64,000 nucleotides of DNA from Nocardiopsis potens DSM 45234 (GTDB taxonomy: Bacteria; Actinomycetota; Actinomycetes; Streptosporangiales; Streptosporangiaceae). The stretch lies in contig NZ_ANBB01000054.1 in assembly GCF_000341105.1 (NCBI RefSeq), positions 1 to 64,000 on the forward strand, given 5' to 3'. This document shows positions 6,529 to 23,284 of the stretch, in pieces. Each line of letters opens with the position of its first letter. The first letter of the stretch is position 1. The position numbers and the translations under genes were made by a program. The notes below the pieces were generated by a model that saw nothing but the letters and a program-made list of their open reading frames with translations, was not told where the DNA came from and ran no database searches.

Positions 6529-8570
6529 CCGCGGGCACCGCCCTCGGCCGCCGTTCCGCCTGCTCCGCCTGCGGCGACCGCCGCGGGTGGGGCGGGCCTT
6601 CCGTCGGACTGGGTCTCCAGCAGGTCGGTGGGGATCAGGGCGGTGGCCCGGGTGCCGCCGTAGGGCGAGGGGCTGAGCCGGACCGCGATGCCGTGCCGGG
6701 CGGCGAGCCGGGCGACCACGAACAGGCCCAGGCGCGGCTCGTCGATCAGCGCCATCACGTCGAACTCCGGCGCCTCGGCCAGGGTGCGCTCGGCTTCGGC
6801 GTGGCCCTCGGCGGTCATGCCCAGGCCGCGGTCCTCCACGTCGACCGCGAGGCCGCCGGAGACCGAGCCGCAGTGCACGTCCACCGGGGTGCCCGCGGGC
6901 GAGAACTGCGCGGCGTTCTCCACCAGTTCGGCGAGGAGGTGCACGACGTCGGCGACGGCCGCGCCGCGCAGCAGCGCCCCGGGGGCGGAGGTGAGCCGGA
7001 CCCGCTCGTAGTCCTCGGTCTCGGAGATCGCGGCGCGCAGCACGTCCACCATGGGCATGGGGTCGCGCCAGCGGCGGGCGCCCTGCGCCCCGCCGAGGAT
7101 GATCAGGTTGTCGGCGTAGCGGCGGGCCCGGGTGGCCAGGTGGTCCAGGCGGAAGAGCTTCTTCAGGGTCTCCGGGTCGTCCTCGGCGTACTCGATCTCG
7201 TCGAGCAGCCGCAGCTGCCGCTGGACGATGGCCTGGTTGCGGTAGGCGATGCCGAGGAAGGCCCGGTTCGCGCCCTCCCGGATCTCGGCCTGCTTGACCG
7301 CGGCGCCCACCGCGGTCCGCTGGGCGGTGTCGAAGGCGTCGGCGACCTCGCCGATCTCGTCCTCGCCGTGGTCCAGCCGGGGCAGTTCGGCGCCGACGTC
7401 GACCTTGCGGCCGCTCTGCGCGCGCTCGACCAGCTCGGGCAGGCGGGTGTCGGATAGCGCCAGGGTCTCGGCGCGCAGCCGGCGCAGCCGCCCGGTGAGC
7501 CGGCGGGCGGAGCGGACCGCGACCACGATCGCCGCGGTCCCTGCCGCCAGGGTGAGCAGGGCGCCGCCCGCGCTCAGCCCGATCAGCCGCAGCGCGCTGT
7601 TCCACGCGGCGGCGTAGGCGTGCTCCAGCTGGGACTCGGTGAGCGCGTCGAAGGCGGTCCCGGCGGCGCCGGCGGCCTGCTTCCACTCCCCGGCCGCGAC
7701 GCCGATCTCGTCGTTCCAGACCGCGGGGTCGCCGGGGAACTCCGGTTCGGTGACGGGAGGCCGGGTGACGACGCTGCGGCTGAGCCGCTCGGTGCGCGCC
7801 CAGTCCCGTCCGGCGGTCATCTCCTCGTAGTCGGCGCGGACCTCGCCGCGCAGGTCCGGGGCGACGCGCTGCAGGGTGTCCCGGTAGGAGGCGGTGAGGT
7901 AGGTGAAGTGCGAGGTGTCCTGGTAGTCCATGGCGCCGGCGGCGATGGCCCCGGCGAGCAGCGCCTCGGCCCGGGAGTACTCCTCGCGGGCGTCCTCCAG
8001 GTCCCGGGCCGGGCCGGCCTCGGTGGCGTCGGCGGCGGCGCGCAGCAGGGCGGAGCGGAGCACCTGCACGTCGGTGAGGATCTCGGAGTAGCCGTCCAGG
8101 ACCTCGGCGCGGTCGCCGTCGCCGCCGTCGGCCTCGGCGCGCAGCCGGTCCAGGGTGCGCGAGGCGCCGCCGTCCTCGCCGGAGAGGCCGGCCGCGGCCC
8201 GCCGGGTCTCCCGGTCCGGGTCGCCGGTGAGCGCGGCGGCGGCGCCGGCCGCGGCGCGCAGCGAGGCGTCGGTGGCGGCGCGCTGCTCGGTGAAGCGCTC
8301 GCCGACGCGTTCGGCGCCGGGGTCGCCGAGCAGGATCTGGCCGAGCCTGCGCTCCTCGCGCAGGTCGTCGCCGAGGGCGTCGAAGGCGGCGGTCCCGGTC
8401 CGCCCCTGCTGGACGGCGCGGGCGGTCTCCACCGCCTGGACCGCCCCCGCGGCGGTCATGAGGGTCCACAGGACCAGGAAGCTGACACCGGGAATGAGGA
8501 CCATTCGGGTGAGCTGCCCGCGGATCGTCTTCGGACGCGCTGCGGGCGCACTGCTCGACGTCGCGGCCAT
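6525..8570 (-). CDS. Conservon-type sensor histidine kinase (CvnA-like)
   Basis: Membrane sensor-kinase-like protein, 681 residues from the ATG at 8570, chosen because GGGGGAG precedes it at the right distance; an upstream start at 8594 is possible. One transmembrane helix near residues 20-45, a ~270-residue helical extracytoplasmic region of nitrate/nitrite-sensor type (ERRLGQILLGDP), and a second helix near 330-350. Then come a HAMP-like linker (DEIGEVADAFDTAQR), a dimerisation helix with LFRLDHLATRARR and a HATPase domain with ELVENAAQFSP (N box) and VEDRGLGM (G1). The C-terminus is a Pro/Ala/Gly tail. It is paired with the overlapping DUF742 gene and behind its own hairpin-insulated start. 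Confidence 0.9.
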   Translation of the reverse strand: MAATSSSAPAARPKTIRGQLTRMVLIPGVSFLVLWTLMTAAGAVQAVETARAVQQGRTGTAAFDALGDDLREERRLGQILLGDPGAERVGERFTEQRAATDASLRAAAGAAAALTGDPDRETRRAAAGLSGEDGGASRTLDRLRAEADGGDGDRAEVLDGYSEILTDVQVLRSALLRAAADATEAGPARDLEDAREEYSRAEALLAGAIAAGAMDYQDTSHFTYLTASYRDTLQRVAPDLRGEVRADYEEMTAGRDWARTERLSRSVVTRPPVTEPEFPGDPAVWNDEIGVAAGEWKQAAGAAGTAFDALTESQLEHAYAAAWNSALRLIGLSAGGALLTLAAGTAAIVVAVRSARRLTGRLRRLRAETLALSDTRLPELVERAQSGRKVDVGAELPRLDHGEDEIGEVADAFDTAQRTAVGAAVKQAEIREGANRAFLGIAYRNQAIVQRQLRLLDEIEYAEDDPETLKKLFRLDHLATRARRYADNLIILGGAQGARRWRDPMPMVDVLRAAISETEDYERVRLTSAPGALLRGAAVADVVHLLAELVENAAQFSPAGTPVDVHCGSVSGGLAVDVEDRGLGMTAEGHAEAERTLAEAPEFDVMALIDEPRLGLFVVARLAARHGIAVRLSPSPYGGTRATALIPTDLLETQSDGRPAPPAAVAAGGAGGTAAEGGARG

Positions 8571-8685
8571 CGGCTCCCCCTCATCCAGTGGCACGCCGTA
8601 GAGGGGTCCGAGGCTACCGGAAGATCGCTGCGCTCAGTGTCGGAACGGTTACATCCCGTGCTGTGCGGGGGGTTCGGAGGCGACG

Positions 8686-8729
8686 GCGCCCCTGGGCGGA
8701 CCGTGCGGGGGCGGTCCGCTCAGGGGCGC
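8686..8729 (-). terminator. Terminator after the CbiX-like gene
   Basis: A stem of 18 pairs (8686-8703 with 8712-8729, one G-U pair) closes an 8-nt loop, 25 nt beyond the stop of the CbiX-like gene. It separates that gene from the kinase-DUF742 pair. Confidence 0.75.
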
Positions 8730-8753
8730 GTCGGCCGGTCTCGGGAGGACCGG

Positions 8754-9746
8754 TCAGCTCTCCGGGCGGTGCCGGGAGCCCACCGGGGCGGGCAGGTCGT
8801 CGACGCTGGGCGGGGTCTCCACGCCCAGGGCGTTGAGGATCTCCGCGTAGCGCAGCGCGGCGATCTTCGCCAGGGTGCCGCCTGCGCCCAGCGGGGCGCT
8901 GGTCCGGGCGGAGTGCCGCTCGGCGAGCTCCTCCAGGCGCCCCTCGGGGAGTTCCGGCCCGACCACGCACGGCGCGATCACCGGGCGGGTGCAGCCCGCT
9001 TCGCGGAGCTGGCCGACGGCGGCGTTGAGCGCGGCGTCGTCGTCGAGGTCGGCGGGGAGCACGGTGATGCCCAGCCGCGCGGCGAGCAGCACCGCGGTGA
9101 CGCCGGCGGCCGCGGCGGCCTCGGCGCCGCCCGAGGAGCCGACGATGACCCCGTCGGCCATGCTGGTGCTCGGGGCGACCACGCTGATCAGCCGCATCCG
9201 GTCGGCGCGGACGAAGCCCGCTTCGGCCAGCCGCAGGTGGAGCACCTCGGCGAGCATCGGGTGCGGGCCGAGCCCTTCGGTGACCCGGACGTCGGCGCCG
9301 GAGGCGGCGACGGCCTCCTCGATCGCCCGGGCGGTGGCCGCGTGCGGGCCGGTCACCAGCGGGACGACGACGCCGGCCAGGGCCCGGCCCTCCTTGGCCT
9401 CCAGGCCGTCCAGGGCCGCGGCCAGGCCGCCGTCGCCCTCGGCCCCGGCGAGGCCGTGGCGGATGCCCACCTCGGGGCGGTAGGAGCGGAGCAGGCCGAC
9501 CATCTGGTCGCCGATCTCCTCGGCGGCGCCGCTCCGGCCTCCGGGAACGGCGAGGACCAGCTCAGGGGTGCCGATCCAGCTGTCGAAGGAGAGGGGGTTG
9601 CGGTGCCGTCCGGAGCGCCGGCGCGGGAGGTCGCGAGGGGGGAGTCGGTCCGGATTATGCGTACTGTCAGGATTCACGTGCAAAATGCTAACGACTCGTG
9701 TGCGATGATCTTGCTCTCGAACGGATTCCGATTTCCGAACGAACAC
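8754..9746 (-). CDS. CbiX/sirohydrochlorin chelatase-like protein, active site altered
   Basis: A two-domain protein resembling the CbiX/CbiK chelatase fold. The first half begins PELVLAVPGGRSGAAEE and contains VVPLVTGPHAATARAIEEAV and LGPHPMLAEVL; the second begins MRLISVVAPSTSMADGVIV and includes ITVLPADLDDDAAL and CTRPVIAPCVVGP. In true chelatases the first strand ends in an HGS motif with the catalytic histidine; here it reads VPGGR, and the second half also lacks it, so chelation is doubtful. The start is uncertain: GTG at 9746 is shown, GTG at 9677 is also open, and neither has a clear ribosome-binding site. The N-terminal ~45 residues are basic and look non-domain. It lies between the two kinase clusters. 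Confidence 0.65.
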   Translation of the reverse strand: MFVRKSESVREQDHRTRVVSILHVNPDSTHNPDRLPPRDLPRRRSGRHRNPLSFDSWIGTPELVLAVPGGRSGAAEEIGDQMVGLLRSYRPEVGIRHGLAGAEGDGGLAAALDGLEAKEGRALAGVVVPLVTGPHAATARAIEEAVAASGADVRVTEGLGPHPMLAEVLHLRLAEAGFVRADRMRLISVVAPSTSMADGVIVGSSGGAEAAAAAGVTAVLLAARLGITVLPADLDDDAALNAAVGQLREAGCTRPVIAPCVVGPELPEGRLEELAERHSARTSAPLGAGGTLAKIAALRYAEILNALGVETPPSVDDLPAPVGSRHRPES

Positions 9747-9831
9747 GCGGGGGGACGCGCCGCCGCCGGGGAATCCGTCCGGCAGACCACTGGCATGCGG
9801 GGGCTGGCCGCCGCACGGGCCATGCTACCGG

Positions 9832-10434
9832 TCACCCGCTCATCGCCGGGCTGCGTCGCCGGATCACGTGCTCGACCAGTGCCACCAGCACCTCCTTGCC
9901 GGACTCCCGGAGCCGGGCGTCGCCCGGCACCACCGGGACGTCCGGCCCCAGGTCGACGGCTTCGCGCACCTCTTCGGCGGAGTACCGGGAGGCGCCGTCG
10001 AAGCGGTTGACCGCCAGCGCGAACGGGATCCGGCGCCGCTCGAAGAAGTCCACCGCGGGGAAGCAGCTGTCCAGCCGGCGGGTGTCGGCGACCACCACCG
10101 CGCCCAGCGCCCCCTCGGCGAGCTCGTCCCAGAGGAACCAGAACCGGTCCTGGCCGGGGGTGCCGAAGAGGTAGAGCACGACCTCGTCGGCGATGGTGAT
10201 CCGGCCGAAGTCCAGCGCCACGGTGGTGGTGCTCTTGTCCTCCACCCCGGCCGTGTCGTCCACGCCCGCCCCGGCCTCGGTCATCACCTCCTCGGTGCTG
10301 AGCGGGGTGATCTCGCTGACCGAGCCGACCAGCGTGGTCTTGCCCGCCCCGAAGCCGCCCGCCACGAGGATCTTCAGCGCGACGGGGATGTCGGGTCGTT
10401 CGCGGGTGTCCGGTTCAGAGCCGTCTGATGCCAT
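9832..10434 (-). CDS. cvnD: Conservon Ras-like GTPase
   Basis: Small GTPase of the MglA/CvnD type acting with roadblock and DUF742 proteins in a membrane-associated signalling complex. 200 residues. P-loop GGFGAGKTT (about 26-34), G3 as GTPGQDRFWFL and G4 as VNRFDG are visible, so nucleotide binding should be intact. The start codon overlaps the upstream DUF742 gene by 20 nt. It is the last gene of the complete conservon on the minus strand. Confidence 0.93.
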   Translation of the reverse strand: MASDGSEPDTRERPDIPVALKILVAGGFGAGKTTLVGSVSEITPLSTEEVMTEAGAGVDDTAGVEDKSTTTVALDFGRITIADEVVLYLFGTPGQDRFWFLWDELAEGALGAVVVADTRRLDSCFPAVDFFERRRIPFALAVNRFDGASRYSAEEVREAVDLGPDVPVVPGDARLRESGKEVLVALVEHVIRRRSPAMSG

Positions 10435-10786
10435 CGAGGACCGCCTGGAGTAGGTTGCTTTCGGGTAGGTCTGCCGCGGGCAGCGGGGCGCGGGCGGCCA
10501 CGTCGCCTCCGGCGATGAGGTCGCCCACGAGCACCTTGACCACGGTGATGGGGAGGTCCAGCCGGGCGGCGAGCTCGGCCACCGAGACCGGCCTCCGGCA
10601 GATGCGCAGGATCCGGGCGTGCTCGGGCTGGCGCACCGCGCCGCCGGCGCGGTCCCGGACCGCCACCACGACGCTGATCATGTCCAGCCCCGCCCCGGGG
10701 CCGGGGCGGGTGCGCCCGCGCGTCACCGCGTACGGGCGCACCAGCGGGCCGGCCGGGTCGGCCCGGACCCCCGTCCCGCCCCTCAC
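10415..10786 (-). CDS. cvnC: Conservon DUF742 protein
   Basis: A 123-residue DUF742 protein. The family hallmark GPLVRPYAVTRGR lies near the N-terminus, followed by EHARILRICRRPVSVAELAARL (two halves of the DNA-binding-like helix region) and the terminal LLQAVLDGIRRL. It lacks the low-complexity head of its paralogue at 6.1 kb. Start and stop overlap the roadblock gene (4 nt) and the GTPase gene (20 nt). Confidence 0.92.
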   Translation of the reverse strand: MRGGTGVRADPAGPLVRPYAVTRGRTRPGPGAGLDMISVVVAVRDRAGGAVRQPEHARILRICRRPVSVAELAARLDLPITVVKVLVGDLIAGGDVAARAPLPAADLPESNLLQAVLDGIRRL

Positions 10787-11226
10787 GAGCCCCCGCCGAC
10801 CGGGAGCGTCCCCGCCTCGGCCCGGGGGAAGCGCGGCGCGGAGGTGAGGAACCGGCCGACCCTGCGGACCCGCATGTTCATCTCGTAGGCGACCAGGCCG
10901 ACGTCGGCGTCGCCCGCGGCGAGCACGGCCAGGCAGGCCCCCTCCCCCGCCGCGGTGACGAACAGGAACGCCTGCTCCATCTCCACCACGGTCTGGCGCA
11001 CCGCGCCGCCGCCGAACTGGCGCCCGGTGCCCCGGGCCAGGCTCTGGAAGGCGGAGGCGACCGCCGCCAGGTGCTCGGCGTCCTCGGTGCCCAGCCCGTG
11101 CGAGCGCCCGATGAGCAGGCCGTCGGAGGAGAGCACGATCGCGTGCTCGGCCCCCACGGCCCGGTCGGTGAGGTCGTCCAGGAGCCAGTTGAGGTCCCCC
11201 GCTGCGTCACTGCCGTCGTACACCAT
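10783..11226 (-). CDS. cvnB: Conservon roadblock/LC7 protein
   Basis: A 147-residue roadblock/LC7-fold protein, expected to act as a GTPase partner or activator. The fold begins LNWLLDDLTDRAVGAEHAIVLSSDGLLIG and continues with AEHLAAVASAFQSLARGTG and the beta hairpin FLFVTAAGEGACLAVLA. Its ATG directly follows the kinase TAG stop, and its end overlaps the DUF742 start, so the four conservon genes form one translational unit. Confidence 0.92.
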   Translation of the reverse strand: MVYDGSDAAGDLNWLLDDLTDRAVGAEHAIVLSSDGLLIGRSHGLGTEDAEHLAAVASAFQSLARGTGRQFGGGAVRQTVVEMEQAFLFVTAAGEGACLAVLAAGDADVGLVAYEMNMRVRRVGRFLTSAPRFPRAEAGTLPVGGGS

Positions 11227-13392
11227 CTATTCGCTGCCCTCTCCCGTGTGCTCTCCCACCGGCACCGGTTCCCCCTCCGGGGGCTCGCCCCCGGCCCGGC
11301 GCCCGCGCCTGGTCCCGCTCTGGAACGCGCTCATCACCTGCCGGCTCTGCTCCGGCGTGGGCGGTTCCGCGCCGCCCTCCCCTGCGGCGGGCTCGGTGCG
11401 CAGCCGGGGGTCCAGCCCCGCCTGCCGCCGGCGCTTGGGCAGCGCCGGGCGCCCCTCCCCGTCCTCTGCGGCCCGCTGCGGCCGGGGCGGCTCCTCCGCC
11501 CGGGTCCGGCTCAGCGGCGCCGGGGCCGCGGGCGGCTCCTCCCGGGGACGCTCGGACGCGGGCGGGGCGGGCTCGTTCCGGGCGATCAGCGCCGCGGGGA
11601 GCAGGACCACCGCGCGCGTCCCGCCGTAGGGCGAGGGGCGGAGCTGGACCCGCACCCCGTGCCGGGCGGCCAGCCGCGCGACCACGAACAGGCCGAGCCT
11701 GAGGTCCTGGTCGAACGCCATGACGTCGAACTCCGGGGCCTCGCGCAGCGTCGCGTTGGCCCGGTCCAGGGCGCCCGCGGACATGCCCAGGCCGCGGTCC
11801 TCCACCTCGACCGCGACGCCCTTGGGCACCGCCTCGCTGCGGACCTGCACCGCGGTGTGCGGCGGGGAGAAGGCGGTGGCGTTCTCCACCAGTTCGGCGA
11901 GGAGGTGGATGACGTCGGCGACGACGGCCCCGGAGAGCGCGAGGTCGGGGACGGCGCACAGCTCGATCCGGGCGTACTCCTCGGTCTCGGAGATGGCGCC
12001 GCGCACCACGTCGACCAGCGGGATGGGGTCGTGCCAGCGGCGGCCGGGCTGCCCGCCGGCGAGGATGACCAGGTTCTCCGCGTTGCGCCGGCCCCGGGTG
12101 GCGAGGTGGTCCAGCTTGAAGAGGCCGTCCAGGAGGTCGGGGTCCTCCTCCTCGCGCTCCAGCCGGTCCAGCAGCCGCAGCTGGCGCTGGACCAGCGACT
12201 GGTTGCGGTGGGCGATGCCGAGGAAGACCCGGTTCACCCCGGCCCGCATGTCGGCCTGGCGGACCGCGGCGCGCACCGCGGTGCGCTGGGCGGTGTTGAA
12301 CGCGTCGGCGACCTGCCCGACCTCGTCGCCGCCGTGGTCCAGCGGGCGGACCGCGGTGTCCGGGTCGACCTGCTCGCCGCGCTCCAGCCGCTCGACCACC
12401 CGGGGCAGGCCGGTGCGGGCCAGCTCCAGGGTCTCCGCGCGCAGCCGGGCCAGCCGGGCGGTGAGCCGGCCCGCGGAGCGGGACGCGGCGCCGTAGGCCA
12501 GGGCCCCGGCGAACAGCGAGAGCGCGGCGCCGCCGACGGCCAGCCAGGCCATCCGGACGGCGGCGGTGCGGGCCAGCGAGGCGGCCTCGTCGGCCCGGAT
12601 GGTGCTCAGCTCGGCCAGGCCCGCGCCGACCCGGTCGGCGCTGTCCCGCCAGTCCTCGACCGAGGGGTTCTCCGAACGGTCCCAGGCGGCGGAGCCGGTG
12701 AGCTCGGCGTGGGTGCGGGCGGCCCGGCCGGTGAGCACCTGGGCGGCCTCCTCCAGCCGGAGGCGGGCGGCGGAGATCAGCGCGGCCGGGCGGGTCCGGG
12801 CGCCGGGGTCGGCGGAGAGCCGGGCGTCGGCCTCGGCGAACAGCTCCTGGGCGCGCATCAGGGCGACCGCGTCGGAGCCGGCCGCGGCGGCGGGGCCGTG
12901 GTGCAGGGTGCGGGTCAGCGCGTCGTAGGCGCCGATGCCCTGCCGGACCACCGCGCCGTAGCCGTCCAGGACCGCGTCCAGGCCGGTGTCGCCGGCGGCG
13001 ACCCGGGCGCGCAGCCCGTCCAGCCGGCCCAGTTCGGTGCGGAAGGCCGAGGCGGCCGTCCCGGAGGTGCGCAGCCGGTCGCCGGCGGCCTCCAGGGCGG
13101 CGATGGCGGTGTCGGTCCTCTCCGCCTGGGTGCGCAGGCCGCTCAGCGCCCCGTCGGAGGGGTCGGCGGTCTGCTCGGCGGCCAGCCGGCGCTCGGTCTG
13201 CAGCTCGGTGAGGGCCTGGACCAGGTAGACCCCTTCGCGCCCGCCGCGGTAGTCGAGGTACCTGGAGGCCGCCTGGGTGAGGGTGACGGCGGCGAGCATG
13301 GCGAACAGCGCCAGGAACGTGGCGCCGGGGATCAGCACGATCCGGTTGAGCTGCGCCCTGATCCCCCGCCGGGCTCCGTCCGGCTCCCTCAT
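11227..13392 (-). CDS. cvnA: Conservon sensor histidine kinase
   Basis: First gene of the complete conservon; 721 residues from the ATG at 13392, preceded by GGGGAGG. Transmembrane helix near 18-42 ([19 protein letters not shown]), a helical extracytoplasmic sensing region ([16 protein letters not shown]), and a second helix near 325-350. Then HAMP-like [15 protein letters not shown], dimerisation helix [13 protein letters not shown], and HATPase motifs [12 protein letters not shown] and VEDRGLGM. A ~140-residue Pro/Arg/Glu-rich disordered tail follows the ATPase domain. The extracytoplasmic plan resembles the paralogue at 6.5-8.6 kb, so the two probably arose by duplication. The ligand is unknown. 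Confidence 0.92.
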   Translation of the reverse strand: MREPDGARRGIRAQLNRIVLIPGATFLALFAMLAAVTLTQAASRYLDYRGGREGVYLVQALTELQTERRLAAEQTADPSDGALSGLRTQAERTDTAIAALEAAGDRLRTSGTAASAFRTELGRLDGLRARVAAGDTGLDAVLDGYGAVVRQGIGAYDALTRTLHHGPAAAAGSDAVALMRAQELFAEADARLSADPGARTRPAALISAARLRLEEAAQVLTGRAARTHAELTGSAAWDRSENPSVEDWRDSADRVGAGLAELSTIRADEAASLARTAAVRMAWLAVGGAALSLFAGALAYGAASRSAGRLTARLARLRAETLELARTGLPRVVERLERGEQVDPDTAVRPLDHGGDEVGQVADAFNTAQRTAVRAAVRQADMRAGVNRVFLGIAHRNQSLVQRQLRLLDRLEREEEDPDLLDGLFKLDHLATRGRRNAENLVILAGGQPGRRWHDPIPLVDVVRGAISETEEYARIELCAVPDLALSGAVVADVIHLLAELVENATAFSPPHTAVQVRSEAVPKGVAVEVEDRGLGMSAGALDRANATLREAPEFDVMAFDQDLRLGLFVVARLAARHGVRVQLRPSPYGGTRAVVLLPAALIARNEPAPPASERPREEPPAAPAPLSRTRAEEPPRPQRAAEDGEGRPALPKRRRQAGLDPRLRTEPAAGEGGAEPPTPEQSRQVMSAFQSGTRRGRRAGGEPPEGEPVPVGEHTGEGSE

Positions 13393-13609
13393 CTGCCTCC
13401 CCTCCCCCTGCGGGCCGCCCACCGGCCCGTTTGACCCTGAGTGAAGGGGTCGCGACCCGCAGTGCCCGCGAATTCTGGACGCTACCGCATCCGGAGGGGG
13501 CCGGAGGGGGTTTTCCCGGTGTTGACCGCGGCCGCGGCGGTGCGCGCCGCCCGGGGGCGGACCTGCGGGCGGGCCCGGTCGGCGCGGCGCGGCGGCGCAG
13601 CCGCGGAAA

Positions 13610-13663
13610 GGGCCCCGGCGGGCCGGTGCGGACCGCGCGGTCCGCACCGGCCCGCCGGGGCCC
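13610..13663 (-). terminator. Arginine operon terminator, 54-bp perfect palindrome
   Basis: A 25-bp perfect stem around a GCGC centre lies 29 nt downstream of the argH stop. It ends the arg operon and insulates the conservon. The remainder of the 299-bp gap (13393-13691) shows only a 10-bp direct repeat, CCGGAGGGGG, at 13491-13510. Confidence 0.85.
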
Positions 13664-13691
13664 GGTGCGTGTTCGGGGAGGCTCCGGGGCG

Positions 13692-18786
<5,095 letters not shown>

Positions 18787-18790
<4 letters not shown>

Positions 18791-19938
18791 GAGGAGTACG
18801 CCGAGTTCTCGTGGACGTATTCGTTGGTGAGGTCGGTGGTCCACACGGTGGCCGAGGCGCCGCCGGCGGACAGGTCGACGGTGACGGTGACGTCCCGGCC
18901 GGTGAGGTCGACCCGGGAGCGGTCCTCGCCGACGCCGCCCTTGCGGCACACCCACACGCCGTTGATGGCGACGTCGAGCTGGTCCGGTTCGAAGGCGGCC
19001 GAGGTGGTGCCGACCGCGGCGAGCACCCGGCCCCAGTTGGGGTCCTCCCCGTACATCGCGCATTTGAAGAGGTTGTTGCGGGCCACCGCGCGGGCCGCCT
19101 CCAGGGCGTCGTCCTCGTCGGCGGCGCGGATCACCTCGATGGCGATGGACTTGGTGGCGCCTTCGGCGTCGGCGACCATCTGCCGGGCGAGGTCGTCGCA
19201 GACCTCGGCGAGCAGGGCGGCGAACGCCTGCTCGTCGGGGGCGGTCCCGGAGGCGCCGGAGGCCATCAGCACCACGGTGTCGTTGGTGGACATGCAGCCG
19301 TCGGCGTCGATCCGGTCGAAGGAGGCGGCGGTGGCGGCGCGGAGCAGCCGGTCGCACTGGTCGGCGGTGAGGTCGGCGTCGGTGGTGACCACGGCGAGCA
19401 TGGTGGCCAGGGCGGGGGCGAGCATGCCGGCTCCCTTGGCCATGCCGCCGATGGTGTAGCCGTCGCCGCGGCGGAAGGAGATCTTGGCGACGGTGTCGGT
19501 GGTGCGGATCGCGTCGGCGGCGTCCAGGCCGCCGTCCCGGGCGGCCGCGGCGACGGCGGTGTCCACCCCGGAGAGCAGTTCGGGCATGGGCAGCCGCTCG
19601 CCGATCAGGCCGGTGGAGCAGACCAGGATCTCGGCGGCGGAGTCGCCCAGGGCGTCGGCGGTGCGCTCGGCGGTGGTGTGCGCGTCGGCGAAGCCGGGGG
19701 CGCCGGTGCAGGCGTTGGCACCGCCGGAGTTGAGCAGTACGGCGCGGACCCGGCCGCCCTTGGCGACCTGCTCGGACCAGAGCACCGGGGCGGCCTTGAC
19801 CCGGTTGCGGGTGAAGACGGCGGCGGCGGCGCGGGACGGGCCGTCGTTGATGACGACGGCGACGTCCCTGGCGTCCTCGGACTTGATGCCGGCGGCGACG
19901 CCGGCGGCACGGAAACCGCGGGGTGCGGTGACGCTCAC
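18787..19938 (-). CDS. argJ: Glutamate N-acetyltransferase / ornithine acetyltransferase
   Basis: Transfers the acetyl group from acetylornithine to glutamate, giving the cyclic arginine pathway. 383 residues from the GTG at 19938. The self-cleavage site is seen in [17 protein letters not shown], where cleavage before the Thr of ATML gives alpha and beta chains. The NDG and MSTNDTV segments are typical of the family. The N-terminal VSVTAPRGF start agrees with other ArgJ proteins. It follows argC by 41 nt. Confidence 0.96.
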
Positions 19939-19979
19939 GGTGGGGCCTTTCGGGCGTGAATGGATCGGAGGGGCGCCGG

Positions 19980-22533
<2,554 letters not shown>

Positions 22534-22620
22534 TGGGCCGCCCCTCCGTGGCCTCTGCTGTTCTACTGCCGGCCAAGCGTATCGGGGCGGCCCGGGCGGT
22601 GCGCGGGCAGGACCGGCCGG

Positions 22621-23109
22621 TCAGTCCCGCGCGCTGTCCCGCAGCCGGCGCGCCAGGGAGCCGAGGGTGCGCACCCCGTCCGGGCCCAGCACGTCCAGCA
22701 CGTGCCGGCGGAGCAGCTCGGCGTGGCGGGTCTTCACCTCGCCGGCGAGCTCGCTCCCGGCAGGGGTGAGCGCGGCGTAGACCACGCGGCGGTCCTCCGG
22801 ACAGGACTCCCGGGCCAGGTAGCCCTTGGCCGCCAGCCGGTCGGCGAGCTTGGTGAAGCCCCCGCTGCTCAGGCTGACCTCGCGGGCCAGCACGCTCATC
22901 GGGAGCCGGTGGCCGGGCGAGCGCTGCAGCCGGAGCAGCACCTCGAACCAGGGCCCGGACATCTCCTCCCCGCCGGGGTGCACCCCCTCCAGCAGCAGCG
23001 GGGAGACCGCCTTGAACGCCTCGACCAGCAGCCCCCAGTCGGTGATCAGCTCGTCGTCGGCCTGTTCCTGCGCCGACCGCGCGCGGTCGGCCTCCAGCGC
23101 GTCCCCCAT
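22621..23109 (-). CDS. MarR-family transcriptional regulator
   Basis: 162-residue MarR winged-helix protein. The core contains WFEVLLRLQRSPGHRLPMSVLA, the recognition helix LSSGGFTKLADRLAAKGYL and the wing with the DRR motif (CPEDRRVVYAALTPAG). It probably controls itself and the downstream oxidoreductase through the AT-rich inverted sequence just upstream. ATG start with GGAGAG upstream. Confidence 0.93.
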   Translation of the reverse strand: MGDALEADRARSAQEQADDELITDWGLLVEAFKAVSPLLLEGVHPGGEEMSGPWFEVLLRLQRSPGHRLPMSVLAREVSLSSGGFTKLADRLAAKGYLARESCPEDRRVVYAALTPAGSELAGEVKTRHAELLRRHVLDVLGPDGVRTLGSLARRLRDSARD

Positions 23110-23132
23110 GGCCCCGTCTCTCCGTTCCCCGC

Positions 23133-23158
23133 CAATGTAAGTATCTTCCTAGTAAACT
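23133..23158. promoter_or_regulatory. Probable MarR operator/promoter
   Basis: AAGTATCTTCCTAGTAAACT is an imperfect inverted repeat around a TTCCTAG centre, the type bound by MarR proteins. It lies in an AT-rich patch 25-50 nt upstream of the marR start. Confidence 0.55.
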
Positions 23159-23217
23159 AACACTGGTGCGGAGCGCTCTGTTCCCGACCCCGCCCGCAGG
23201 GCCCGCCGGGGCGGGCA

Positions 23218-23264
23218 CGCGGAACGGGGCGGAGCGCCGCTGCGGCGCTCCGCCCCGTTCCGCG
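23218..23264 (-). terminator. Terminator after the aminotransferase gene
   Basis: A perfect 22-bp stem (23218-23239 with 23243-23264) and 3-nt loop, 20 nt past the aminotransferase stop. It isolates that gene from marR. Confidence 0.85.
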
Positions 23265-23284
23265 TCTCCGGGGGCCGGTCCCGG

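Noticed and set aside
9661-9720. Promoter TTGCAC-N18-CATAAT inside the start of the CbiX-like gene
   Set aside because: It overlaps the in-frame start region and leaves no usable start codon downstream, so it conflicts with the only plausible reading frame; kept only as a reason to doubt the start site.
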